Of a stretch of DNA of 64,000 nt, positions 1 through 52,100 are shown one piece after another. The first letter of the stretch is position 1. The number at the start of each line of letters is the position of its first letter. The stretch is from positions 51,970,016 to 52,034,015 of the forward strand of contig NC_030685.2 in the NCBI RefSeq assembly GCF_000004195.4, given 5' to 3'. The notes under the pieces were generated by a model. The model searched no databases and was not told the DNA's origin. It saw nothing but the letters and a program-made list of their open reading frames with translations. A program made the translations under genes and the position numbers. Source of the stretch: Xenopus tropicalis. Taxonomy: Eukaryota > Chordata > Amphibia > Anura > Pipidae.

Positions 1-487
1 TCTCAATAGCAATTGCCTGGACCTTTGTGGTGCACTCATGGTTCAGGCAACTGTCATTAAAAAATACTGCCTTTTACAATTTTCAGTGACAGTCGCCTTA
101 ACCCAGTGTGCAACAAAGCGATTGCCATTTAGATAAATGGGATGAGTGCAGCTGCTAAAAGTTCAAGGGAAAAATATAAACCTGGAAACAATGATCTGCT
201 TCTTAAACAGGAATCCTTTAACAGTCATTTTCTAGAATTACAAATCCCAGCACCATCCCATATTCCAATTGAATGGAATTCCAATAGTTGTAGTTCTGTA
301 AAGTGGGGGGTTCTGAATAATGCCTAACTTTTGCCTTATTTATATGTAATGCATGTCTTTAAATCCATGTTGGTTAATCAAAGAACATAAACAAAACAAA
401 AGTGCAAAGTTTCTACACCCATAAACTTATATTACTATTAGAGGTAAAGCACCATTCACAAGTACGGGTTTCATGTTCTCTCTTTAC

Positions 488-40715
<40,228 letters not shown>

Positions 40716-41902
40716 CAGTCAGTTCTTCAATGCCATACCACACTACCTGGGAACATAATCATATTACACACATATAAAACCAGTTTTACTTTAATTCAGC
40801 AAGATTATACAGTTAGCCCCAACACAGCATGCAAGAAAGGTTGTCTAAGTTTTCCAGCAGCACAGAAAAACAAACATTTCCTGTATAAATAGCTTTGACA
40901 ATCCCCGTGATGAGAGAAAGACAGCAAATTTTAGTTGCTAGTCAGTACAAAGAACAAATCATTCCCTTTTTAAAGGGGCAGTAGACTCCAGACTTGGGCT
41001 GAAAATATTTTAGCTATTTTTTAATTACAAAGAGCAATGTTTTTGTTATTTCTTGATTGAAACAGAGAAATTTAATCTACAGGATGTTTGTTTTTTGGAG
41101 GTAGATAATTAGATTACCAGGGCTCAAATAATCTTGAGCAATGGCTTTCTGTTTATCTCTAATTATCTACCTCACATGGATCAAACATGGAGCAAATATG
41201 AAAATACATTGAAAAACATTACGTGTGTCATAACCATAATGGTAATACCACTCTAAGCAGAAAGCAAAACAACAAATTTCCAATACCCTACCTTTCTTTC
41301 TTTCTGTTTTATCATCAGTCAGTGATTTATTCCTGTAGCACACCTCCTTGGAAGATAATTATAGTTTAAAATCTCTAGTGTAGATGTTGTTCTACCAGTA
41401 ACCTGGAAAGCAAGCACAAAAATCTATTTTATTTTTAATCAGCAAGAATATTTGAGCAGCCAGTCATAGATATAACTGCTGAAATATTTCAAGTATTTGA
41501 AAGTATTCAAGTATTTTCACGAATTTTATATTCGTGGTAAATGCTCAGAACTTCTGTTCTTTGAGACACTCAGATTCATACATTTGTTCAGCCTCTACTG
41601 TACACACTCAGCATAGTCTGTCCAATAATCAAGCAAAGACAACAGTCATTCATTAAGCTGTAATAGTATTTATTGATGATTTATCACTTAAGCAGATACA
41701 AATGGAAAGCGAGAGCTATAATTTTGTGTGATATACACGAAAGTATGCATTTCAGCTTTTTTATTTCAATTTACTGTACCCATCTAAACCTATGTGCGTA
41801 CACATTAACTCTAAATTTCACTGTGCTAAAAAGAAAAAAAACTACTACATTTTTAGCCAGTAAATGTATTTTTTTTTTTTTTTTTAAATGACACAATGTG
41901 CA

Positions 41903-42616
41903 AGGGGCTGATTTGCTAAAATTTGTTTAATTTTCTGGCCTTCAAAGTCATATAAACATGGTATGAATTTGAATCACTGTTGTATTTATAAAATGTCATG
42001 ATAATGCTGTTATCGGTTGTGCGAAAATTTAACATTTGAAAATTGGTAATTTTTCGAGCCAAAAGTATCGTTAAAAAATCAAATAAAAAACTAAAACCCA
42101 ACCTAAAATCCTCTTTACATTTCCCGAACAGGAATTGCTCCAACATCCATTTTAGGAGCATTGGCGCTCATTCTTGGAAAACAATGTGTTTAAGTTTCCC
42201 TTGAAAGTGTGTGAAATAGAAACCAGTGATGGGATTAACTTCCCCTTGAAAGTGTGTGAAATAGAAAACAATTATGGGATTCATTTCCCTTGAAAATGTG
42301 TGAAATAGAAAACAATGATGGAATTAACTTCTCCTTGAAAATATGTCAAAGACTGTGACTGGCTATTCTATTCTTCTACTGTTCTAAGCCTCCATAGGAT
42401 TTAATGGTACTAGACAGATAAAAAAAATTTTATGCCAAAAAACATAACTAAACTTTACTAAATCACAAATTAGGGTTAGAGGAGTTCTATTTTGAGAAAT
42501 AATATTGGAACAATTGAGTACTAGCAAAAACCCATTCAGAAATCTCAAAAATATCTAGAATACATCTAGAATATAAATTGGCGTTTTTTTTTAAATTGCT
42601 TAGTAAATGTGCCCCC
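41903..42616. mobile_element. AT-rich MITE with GGGGCNNATTTNCTAA ends
   Basis: Left AAGGGGCTGATTTGCTAAA, right TTAGTAAATGTGCCCCC, imperfect inverted ends. Holds the tandem repeat at 42192-42346. Confidence 0.6.
42192..42346. repeat. About 50-bp tandem repeat, three to four copies
   Basis: The unit is built on CCCTTGAAAGTGTGTGAAAT and AGAAAACAATGATGG, repeated three times plus a decayed fourth. Confidence 0.85.
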
Positions 42617-43249
42617 AAGTGTTTTCAGCTTTGCTTGCTACTTATAACAAGGTACCATCCATCCATGGCTAACTAACTGCTAGCTAAGAGAAGAGGAGAC
42701 TGTAAGCAACAGCACCACCAATATGCAATCACTAGAGGTGCAATTGAATAAGTATCTATTGAGAAGGATTCTACTAAACAAAACAATATTTTGGTTCTAA
42801 CATTATAAATCCAAATATGCAGAGAAAGATTGTTTTGTGCACAAAATAAGATGATCTGTAGTTAAACGCACTGTTACCCCGTTATTCTTGAATAATTGCA
42901 GGCAGTATTTAAAAAAAAAAAAGAGACTATTCAAGCACTGACAACCCAACAGAGATGACTCTGCTACATTTTTTGGCTATGGCACGCAGGCTATTAATCA
43001 AAATACACTGAACGCAACCCCTCCAAACAAAGTGCAATAGAAAGCACCACAAACTGACTTTAGCCAGTGATTGCTGCTTGAGTAAGTCACAGTAAAGCAA
43101 CTTCTGGTATCAACTTTGGCCCAAAAGCTATTTGCTAAAGTAAAGTGTAAATGACCCAAAGCTACTTCCATGATTTTGATCATCATTACAAAACTGTCTA
43201 ATTGCAGCAGCCCCTCGTCTACTGATACTAGTGCTAAACATACTGCCTA

Positions 43250-43520
43250 ACAGTCTTGCTTTTCGCGGGACACTACCGATTCTGGTAACAGACCACCTGC
43301 CCGGACTGCTACTTACACGTCCCGCAATCCTGTTAATTGAAAGCTCCTTGTTGCCTGTCTGACAGAAAATCCCGACGCCACAAGTCTGATCACGCGAGTG
43401 TGGCGTCATGACTGCACGTAAGCGTAATGACGCGTTACGTAGCCGCCTTGGTGGAATGATGAGTAGCGGCTGTGTAACTGAACGTTCCATAATCGGAAGC
43501 TGCTAGTAAGTGGCAGTAGG
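43250..43520 (-). promoter_or_regulatory. als2: CpG-rich probable als2 promoter and 5' noncoding exon
   Basis: More than 20 CpG sites in about 240 bp stand out in a CpG-poor, AT-rich window. On the minus strand a consensus donor GTAAGT follows CGGGACGT, so a noncoding exon could end at 43317. Neither the transcription start nor the noncoding exon's 5' end can be read from sequence. It lies about 2.6 kb upstream of the als2 start codon and about 5.6 kb before cdk15 exon 1a. Confidence 0.6.
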
Positions 43521-43669
43521 TCCGCTTATAATTTGTTTTTCTCTGCTCACACCTCATACTTTTGTTAGAGACCAAATAAAACCAAAAGGATTTTTTGTGT
43601 TGGTTGTCCGCCGTGCCACCCGCTTCCACGTCAAATCCCAATTATATATTCATAGTTCATATATAAATG

Positions 43670-43865
43670 TATGTATAACTATTTATAAAGCGCCAAAAGG
43701 GTACGCAGCACTGTACAATCTTACACTGTTAACTATTACACACAGGGCCGACAAGGGTTATAATAAATACAGTAAATAAGTATAAATACACAGGGAGTAA
43801 GTGCTATGTGGTGTGAGACACAGTAGGAAAGAGGTCCCTGCCCCGTAGAGCTTACAACAATACAT
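43670..43865. repeat. SINE/L2-tail type repeat
   Basis: Contains ACTATTTATAAAGCGCCAAA, GCAGCACTGTACAATCT and CCTGCCCCGTAGAGCTTACA, the standard dispersed frog tail. Confidence 0.75.
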
Positions 43866-43893
43866 ACAAGCACAAATTGGAAGGTAAGAGTAC

Positions 43894-44103
43894 GCTAGGG
43901 GGCACATTTACTAATCCACGAACGTCCGGAAAGCGTCCGAATGCGTTTTTTTCGCGACAATTCGCGAAAGTCGTAATGGCTATGAAAAAGTCGTGACAAT
44001 TCACAAAAGTCATAATGCTATGAAAAAGTCGCGACAATTCACGCAAGTCGTAATGGCTACAAAAAAGTCGCAAAATGTTCGTTTTCCAATCCGAATTTAC
44101 CAG
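43894..44103. mobile_element. CpG-rich MITE with internal tandem repeat
   Basis: Left end GGGGGCACATTTACTAATCC, as in 36078-36379. The interior has three copies of a block containing TATGAAAAAGTCGCGACAAT. The right end, near CCGAATTTACCAGTGCAGGG, is degenerate. Confidence 0.7.
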
Positions 44104-44184
44104 TGCAGGGCAACAGTGCATTATATTTTTATTACTTTAAAGCTCATTCATTTTTTAGTGTTACTGTTCCTTTAAGTGAGGCTG

Positions 44185-46080
44185 AGCAGGTTCCCTCTTA
44201 GGAGAGAGCAGGAGGATCCTGGCAGCAGAGTTTAAGATTGATTGCAGGGGATAGAGGTGGGAGTCTGGGAGGCCAGTTAGTAGGAGATTGCAGTAATCTG
44301 AGTGGGAAAGGATAAGGGCATGGATTAGTGTTTTAGCTGTTCCTTGTGAAAGAAAGGAGCGTATCTTGGCAATATTTCAGAGTAAAAAGCAGCAGGTTTT
44401 GGCAGTGTTACTAATATGGTTAGAGAAGGAGAGGGACTGGTCAAAGATGACCCCAAGGCAGCGTGCTGAATTAAAGTGGACCTGTCACCCAGACATAAAA
44501 AGATGTATAATAAAAGCCCTTTTCAAATTAAACATGTAACCCATTATATAAGCATTTAAAGTCCCAGCTGTCAATCATATATTGCCCGACCCACCTCTAT
44601 GCTTTAGGCACAGGGGTGGGGCAGACAGTTACTTTCACTTTCAATTCATAACTTTTTAGCTGTCACTGCACTCCTCACATTGCCCCTTCTTCCTCACCAT
44701 CTAATTGTGTTACCAGTGCATTGAGATGGGTATTAGGCCCCCCCATACTGGCACAGAAACAAGATTTTGGCAGGATGCACAGCTTGCCTTAATAACAGTG
44801 TCCACAAATGGAGCCTGCCTGTTTTCTGCAATTGTGAATTCCAGTGCTGAAGGAAATAAGTTTAAAATAATTTATATAGTGTAATTGAAGTTTATTTTGC
44901 TTGACAAACACAATAGAAAACAATTAGTAATTATTTCTTAGGGTGACAGGTCCCCTTTAACGGGGTTAATGGTCATGCCATCAATAATGATGGTGAAAGG
45001 AGTAGAAGGGCTAAGTTTGGGCGGGAAGACCATGAGCTCTGTTTTAGCTAGTTTAAGTTTGAGGTGGCGTTGGTTCATCCAGGAGGAGATAGCCAGAAGT
45101 CAGTTAGCAATCTGGCTTTGAACATCACAGGTTAGTGCAGGGGTGTCTAAATATATCTGGATGTCATCTGCATTTAAGTGATATATAAGACCAAAAGAAG
45201 AAATAAGGTCTCCTAAAGAGAGAGTGTACAGGGAGAACAGCAGAGGACCAAGCACAGCCCTGAGGCACCCCCACACTAAACTGAGCTAGGGTAGAGGATT
45301 TGTTAGCAAGAGCAACAGAGAAGGAGCGGTTAGAGAGATAAGAAAAGAACCAGGATGCAGCCTGATCCTGGATACCCAGAGTATCAAGAATTTGCATAAG
45401 GATAGAATGGTCGACAATATCAAAAGCAGAGGAAATGTCCAGGAGAATGAGGACTGAGTAGCGTCCTTTGGCCTTGGCAGTCTGGAGATCATTTGCCACT
45501 CTACATAAGGCCATCTCAGTGGAGTGCGCAGGCTGAAAACCAGACTGCATAGGGTCCAGCAGATTATGGGTGCAGAGGAAGTTAGTGACATGAGAAAAGA
45601 CAAGACGTTCCAGGAGTTTAGAGGCTAGGGGCAGGAAAGAGACGGGACGGTAGTTAGAAAGGCAGGACGGGTCCAGCGTAGCCTTTTTAATAATGGGTTT
45701 GACACATGCTTGTTTGAATATAGAGGGAAAAGTACCAGAAGCCAGAGAGGAATTGAATATGTGGGTAAGAGCTGGAGTAAGGGCAGGGGCACGCTGTTTT
45801 AGTAGGGATGAGGGCATAGGATCCAGTGAGCAGGTAGTAGGCGGAGACGAACGGAGACTCTGGAGAGAAACTTCAGACTCTGTTACAAGATCAAAGGAGC
45901 TGAATATGGAAAGAGGAGATTTGGAAAGGTTGAGATTACTGGTATCTGAAGGTTGGGAAAATTGTGTTCGGATAGAATCGACTTTGCTTTTAAAGAAGTC
46001 AGCAAAGTCCTGGGGTATATGTTCAGATGCAATTGATTCATTAGGTGAAGGATGAAGTAGTGAGTTAAATATGGAAAATA
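44185..46080 (-). mobile_element. CR1/L2-type LINE relic, split by a T2 element
   Basis: An open 217-codon stretch (45164-45817) carries RT motifs SNYRPVSFLPLASKLLERLV, MQSGFQPAHSTEMALCRV and the LLDISSAFDIVDH block. The frame then shifts just before the catalytic ADD box, which is still readable in another frame with [12 protein letters not shown]-terminal LINE sequence continues left of the T2 insertion (ARCLGVIFDQSLSF, SHSDYCNLLLTGLPD). Stops and the frameshift show it is dead. Confidence 0.88.
44471..44960. mobile_element. T2-type MITE (TTAAAGTGGACCTGTCACCC) inside the LINE
   Basis: TTAA at both ends; inverted ends TTAAAGTGGACCTGTCACCC and GGGTGACAGGTCCCCTTTAA. LINE sequence resumes on either side. 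A second copy, in opposite orientation, lies at 62038-62556. Confidence 0.92.
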
Positions 46081-46307
46081 AGCGCAGTGGGTTTATTATT
46101 ATTTACAATTAGGTTTGTGTCTGAAATGGAACTGGAAAAATAAATGTTTCCTGTTTCTAACAGTACCATCAACAGCACCATCAACAGCTTTTAGGTAACA
46201 GTGGGCCTCTTAAGGCAGAGATTTTATTAGTGGACCCCACAGCCAAGGAAGATGTGACAGAACTACTTTAAAGCAAAAGAACAGGCAGACTAGAAACAAA
46301 TCTGAGC

Positions 46308-46475
46308 CGGGGTTGGACTAGGGCACCGGGAAAAAACCCGGCAGGCTTGACATTTTGAAAGTAAGTTTCACTTATGTGCGCTCAGGGGAGGACATCGGCC
46401 TGGTGGCAGGGCCCCTGCGGGGGTTAGGGTGGCGTAGTGGGGGCACCTTAGGGGGTGCAGGGCCGACCCTGATCT
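46308..46475. repeat. GGTTGGACT-type element fragment
   Basis: GGGGTTGGACTAGGGCACCGG at left, GC-rich CCCGG interior, GGGCCGACCCTGA at right. A relative occupies 55756-56070. Confidence 0.45.
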
Positions 46476-47071
46476 GAGTTAACTGATCTGGACCAATAGT
46501 CAATAGTCACCAATAGTCATAATTACACTACATGAGAAATGCAAGCCCTCATGGAAGCTTTCTCTCAGTCTTCTGTCAGTGGGTACTGAGAAGGGTCTCC
46601 TAGCTAACGGTTTTTGCAAGCCTTTCAGTCTGTCCATAGTGAGTATGGGAAGGCCAGTATTTGTCTCTGAAAGAGAGCCACCCTTTCTGTCCCAATGTAA
46701 GAGGACAATGAGCTGCAAGGACAGATACTGCTAAATACAGCTACACACACAGTACCAACAGGATGATAATTGTATATGGCATTATTAACCTTGGCCGCAA
46801 AGAGGAAACAAGCAGTGAAAAAGCAGCAGGAGTTTGTAATTGTAGTTTTCCTTTACATAATCAATTCTTTATAGTACAGCTCTTCTCTTTCTCCTGCCAA
46901 GTGCGGTGCAGATAACAAAAATGGTTATTTGGCCAGCATTGGGCCCCATCAGATCCATAGGCCATGGGCAGTCTCCCTCATGCAGGTTTTGTTCTTGTAA
47001 GGTAGATAATTGGATTGCAAGTGCACAAATAGAAACTGCATTATTCAGGGAGTATCTGTGCACTGATAATC

Positions 47072-48110
47072 TACAGTGGATATAAAAAGTCTGGTAAAAT
47101 GTCAGGTTCCTGTGCTGTACAAAAATGAGACAAAGATAAATCATTTCAGAACTTTTCCCACCTTTAATGTGACCTATAAACTGTACCACTCAATTGAAAA
47201 ACAAACTGAAATCTTTTAGGTGGAGGGAAGAAAACCAACAAAAACGAAAATAATGTGGTATAAAACTGGTGTAGTTCAGAATTCATTGGTCCATTAAAGA
47301 TGGCAAGCCTTAAAGCCGAGATGCAGCAAAACAGGCCCAAACCAGAACACTCCCAGCACCATGTTTCACAGATGGGATAAGGTTCTCATGCTGGAATGCA
47401 GTGTTTGTCTTTCTACAAATGTAATGCTCATCATTTAAAGGAGAAGGTAAAGTAAAAACCAAGTAAGCTTTATCGGAAAGGTGTATGTAAATAAAGCCAT
47501 AAACACTCACAGAAAAGCTGCACTGAGTCCTCTATAAAAAGAAACACAGCATTTCTTACCTTCTTTTGTGTATGCATGTACTTCCTCTCTCAGAAACATC
47601 CTTCATTCCCGGGCTGGATTCAAAAAGTTTTATTTTGGCTTCATCCGTTCACAAAACATTCTTCCATTATCCTTCTGGGTTGTCTACCTGATCTTTAGCA
47701 AACTGTAGACAGTCAGTAATAGTTTTGGGGGACAGCAGTGACTTTCTCCTTGCTACCCTGCCATACACACCATTGCTGTTCAGTGTTTTCCTGAACATCA
47801 ACATTCGCCAATGTCAGACAGGCCGTCAGTTGCTTAGAAGTTACCCTGGGTTCCTTTGTAACCTTCGGACTATTAGATGCCTTGTAGTTGGAGTTATCTT
47901 TGATGGTCAACCACTTCTGGGAAGGGTAACCGGACTTGAATTTCCTATATTCGTATACAATCTGTCTGACTGTTGATTGGTGGAGTCCAAACTCTTTAGC
48001 GATAGTCTTGTAACCTTTTCCAGCTTTTTGGGCATCAACAACTCATTTTCCTCAGGCACTGCCTTTGTTTGAGCCATGATACACATCCACAAATGTGATC
48101 AGGCTTTGGC
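47072..48110 (-). mobile_element. Tc1-like DNA transposon relic
   Basis: Left end TACAGTGGATATAAAAAGTC is a Tc1-type terminus. Minus-strand peptides include HENLIPSVKHGAGSVLVWAC, a Tc1 transposase signature, but stops and a T2 insertion (47435-47612) break it. The right terminus is not identified. Confidence 0.75.
47435..47612. mobile_element. T2-type MITE fragment inside the Tc1 relic
   Basis: TTAAAGGAGAAGGTAAAG at left with CCAAGTAAGCTTTATCGG following, as in 11446. The right part is shortened. Confidence 0.7.
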
Positions 48111-48227
48111 GGATCCCCTTTCTTTAAAGAAGAAAAAAACCTTTTTTATGAATTTAAAATTACTCTAAAAACCCCCAGACTAACATACCTTAGTCCCTGC
48201 ATTCAGTCTGATCTGGTGTCTGATTTA

Positions 48228-48375
48228 GGGCAGTGGCAGACAGGGAGATTAGTTGGCTGCGACAAGTCTTCATTGCCGCAGGCGACCAATATCCCCGCAA
48301 TGCCACCCCACCGGCAAGAATGTAAATCGCTGGTGGGATGGCATACGCATCGCTGCGTTTTCCAGAAGTTGTCCC
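48228..48375. repeat. MITE fragment with inverted CCCACCGGC / GCTGGTGGG core
   Basis: Contains ATGCCACCCCACCGGCAAGA, then ATCGCTGGTGGGATGGCATA, which pair as a hairpin. Confidence 0.6.
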
Positions 48376-48850
48376 ACCAGGGTATGGGTTCAATAGACAT
48401 GGGTATAAAGAAAAAATAGACTAAATCTCAGACCCCCTTGCCCTCTTGTTACACCCTTGGCCTTTCATATCTTACATTCACTCAGTCACGCACCATTCGC
48501 TGCAAATGGCTGCTAGGTTACATTTGACCCTAGCAACCAGATATCTGCTAAAATTCCAGGTACATTATCAGTTATCAGTTATCTACTTAAGATTTTAAAT
48601 ATAAATACGAAATATTAATAGGCTATTGACTATGTGAAGTAGCAGCTATAAGATTAAGTTTCGGTCCACATTGGAACCTTTCTCAAGGTGTATGTGTGTA
48701 TATATATATATACAGTATATGGGGCTTAAGTACTCTCTCCATTCCACTGAATGTATTAATATATTATGGAATATGGTAATTAAAAAAAAGAAACTGCGTT
48801 TATGCTGCTCATTGATACACTGGCTTCATTCCAAACAACTGAATTTGTAA

Positions 48851-49132
48851 TTATGACAGGCGTACTGAATGCATCCCTTTGGTAGTCGTCTTTTTGTGCC
48901 CGAGTCTGCTGCAGCCAGCAGCCAGCAGCCAGCAGCCAGCTCTGCATAATACAGTGTACAGAGAAGCTGTTCCCTCTTTATATTTCTTTCTTTTATGCCC
49001 ATACACTGCCTCTTCCTTTTCCCTGCCTTCTCTTAAGCAGCACAGGAACAGTGATGAACATAGCTGCCTGCCTCTCTTTCGATCTCTCTCTCTGTCTCCC
49101 TCTCTCATCTCTCTTCTCACGCTGTGACCATC
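48851..49132 (+). promoter_or_regulatory. cdk15: Putative cdk15 exon 1a leader and promoter region
   Basis: Contains five back-to-back CAGCCAG-type units (about 48912-48941) and a long CT-rich tract just before the exon 1a ATG. Such pyrimidine-rich leaders are common near vertebrate start exons. No TATA box position is claimed. Confidence 0.4.
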
Positions 49133-49178
49133 ATGCAGAATATAAGGCAGGCTGCTACAGAGGCCTTCTGTCGCCTGG
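49133..49178 (+). CDS. cdk15: cdk15 alternative coding exon 1a
   Basis: ATG with A at -3, after a CT-rich leader, encodes MQNIRQAATEAFCRL plus one base, then donor GTAAGT. With exon 2a it gives a peptide resembling the CDK14 N-terminus (Arg-rich start, then SF/AF, R, I/L, LKK/LKQK). The match comes from memory of CDK14 and rests on about 25 residues. Confidence 0.7.
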
Positions 49179-52100
49179 GTAAGTTCCTATTTCCATCAAT
49201 TTTAACAAAGGTAGTATAAGCCTATTTCCAGTCTAATATTAGCCGCTTTTTTGCAAATCAGCATTTGCCTATGCAGTTTTAATATAGGTCCTTAATACCA
49301 AATGTCTACTGACTGTTAGAATATGTTTTAATTCTGCTTTGGTTGTATCTGATTTATCTTATTTATAAGAACCCTGAAATTAAAAACCAGTAGTGTAATT
49401 AGTGCATTTTAAATTCTCTAACCTTAATGATTAGTCCCTTCCACAGACAATGAGGTTAACTGCCAGGGTGAACCGTTCACATCAAGCAAATCATCCCTCC
49501 ATAAGGAAAAACATACACTGCACACAGGGCTGCCAAGTTTCTTCTTTACACAAAAATCTAAAGAGAGTGAGTGTTAGAGTATATTGCTGTAGATTTAAAA
49601 GGATCATTTTAATTCCTGCTACACGTATTCATTGTAGCAATGCAGACGCTTTATGTAACTAACCACTCGTAGGTAATTCAGTAATAAATCTGCCATGTGG
49701 TATCGGATTCTGCTCTCACATACTGGAAAATATAAAGCTTTTGTGCATTAAGTATAGGGTTGACGGGGTTCAACTAATCATTGACAAATTGAATGAATAT
49801 CCCAAAAGACTTTTTAGGTGATAGACTTGGTTGGTTGGTCCATAAAAATCCATTGTCATCTTGGATCATTGTATCTGTACATCAAACAGTAGAACTGTGG
49901 GAGGCCTTCACTCTTTTATTTGGTTAAATAAAAAAATCTCCATTTTGAGTTTAACTTAAGAATACAAATATGTTGTTATTGTATCATTGTAGTAGAATGA
50001 GCTTTGGTATCCGAGGCAAGGGTGGCAATCTATAACCCCCCTCAAGGTACTACCACACCAGTGGCACCACAGCAGGAAGGGAAACGAGAGACAGTGAGCA
50101 GTTACTGATCGTGACCTTATTTATTAAAGAATCTGAATTAGAAAAGGGGGAAAAACTGATTTTAGGACAGCTCCCATTAACTTCTTTGCAAGCTTTCAGG
50201 GGCAGTTTACACTAAATTTTTTGTGTTTTCTTTTTGCTTAATAAATATAAAAAAATTAAGTTTTTTTAAACCATAATTCATAATTAACACAAAAAAACTC
50301 AAACTCAATAAAAAAAGGTATATGAACTTCGAAAATAACTGTCTTAATATTCCTCTGAAAAAATATTTTATTCCGCACATTGTCATCTAATTAATCCCTT
50401 GTTTTGAAAGAAATATTAAGTGTGAGCTGTGCAACTTTTTATACAGTTTACAAGCTCTGAGTGTTTTTAACAGGTGATCCCTAAATAGTGTACATTAATG
50501 TGTGATTTTATGGTGAACTAAACTTATTGGTAACAACAACTCAGTGGAATTCAGATATCCTTTACTACATATCATAAACACATAATTCATTAGTGACTGG
50601 CCAGTCGACGTAAGAATAAATAAATTATTCTTACAATAAAAATACACATTAAAAAAAAAAACTATTAAAAATATATGGATCACTTAATTCATAGAAAATT
50701 TCATAAAAAAATTAATCAGAAAAATTTAATAAAGTACACTGTGCCAAAAAACTGATATTATAGTAGTACACAGTTGTAGTTCAACAACCTCATCCTTATT
50801 CAATGCAATAATGTGAAGGTGCCATATGTTAGAGTGTATTACACACTCTCTTAGTGACAAAAACATTGCACAAGTTGCATAGTTCACCACTAGTATCCAG
50901 TTGTAGTAAAACAACTGCCTCGTTATTGGTGTGACAGTTGTTTCTATATATGCAGTACAATAGAAAACAACAGCTTTATCAAGCAAACACAATATTTAGA
51001 TACATGCTATGAATCCCCAACCTTTTGTACTCATGAGCCACATGCAGATATAAAAAGTGTTGGTAAGCCACACAAGCATGAAAAAGTTCTCTGGGGAAGT
51101 CAATTTAGGACTATGATTGGCTATTTGGTAGCCCCATGTGGACTGCTGGCCCCTGCAGGAGGTTCTGCTTGGAGTAAAAGTGTGTCTCTGTGCTAAACTC
51201 CAGAAGTTTAGAAATGGGCACCTACTTTGAGGCCACTTGGAGCAACATCAAAGGGGGAGGTGAGCAACAGGTTGCTTCTGAGCCACTGGTTGGGGATCAC
51301 TGTGTTATGGTGATTTTTGCCCTCCCTTATTATAAACCTAGCGCTTATTGCTTTGTGCAAAGCAGACTACAGCCTCAGTATAGAGTTATGTGGGAGATGT
51401 GGCTTGGGTAAGCAGGTGATACGTCAGCAGACGAGCCTTTTAAACATAATTTTATGTTGCAAAACATGCAGGTACCAGTATAAATATACTTTTATTTACA
51501 TAACATTACTGTAAAAGCAACCTGTCTCTGCTAGCAAACCAGATTAAACTGCTTGCATTTCTAAGATCAGGTGTGTTTTGGGGGCATTGCTAGCCTTTGG
51601 ATTAGAGTTTGTGTCTTAAACCTAACATATTACCCAGTCTAAGGACCCTATCACATTCACACACATTAGGGTCACTTAACCAGTCTGTATGTTTTTGTAA
51701 TATGGGAAGAAATTGGAGTATCCTGGGTCTATAGAGACCCTGTAAGAACATACAACCTTCTTGCAGATAGAGACTAGTTTTGAAAAGAATTTAGAACACA
51801 AGTGCTGAAGGAATATGTGCTAGCCACTGTGTCACCCATCTGAAATCAGCATTCATTCAGTGTATAATTGTTCCACTGCATAAAATAAAATGGACAACAC
51901 TGACCTATGCATTTATATAATCTTGTTCATGTACCTTTTATGCAACTTAATGGGGTGGGGGTACATGTACTCAAACTGTTTATATTATCTTTTAACAGTT
52001 GTTTCATCACTATCAAGGAACTATAACAAATGTATATTAATGTCTACAGTGTGTGTTGGGGGCCTTAGTAAAGTCCATTGGGGTGATTAAATTTGCTTCT

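Noticed and set aside
1..487. Last als2 coding exon
   Set aside because: No acceptor followed by a YYQIQ-type sequence and stop was found on the minus strand here; it is presumed outside.
41285..41320. Alternative als2 start exon in the 41.3-kb copy
   Set aside because: Its donor gives phase 0, while exon 2 needs phase 2; splicing would shift the frame.
43128..43490. 120-codon minus-strand frame in the CpG-rich region as an als2 N-terminal extension
   Set aside because: It does not connect in phase to exon 2 better than the ATG exon at 40715, and CpG-rich DNA has few stops by chance.
46500..46718. 72-codon minus-strand frame as a gene
   Set aside because: No domain, and it lies among intergenic repeat relics.
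47310..47910. Working Tc1 transposase
   Set aside because: Signature peptides are present, but frames are short, broken by stops and by a T2 insertion.
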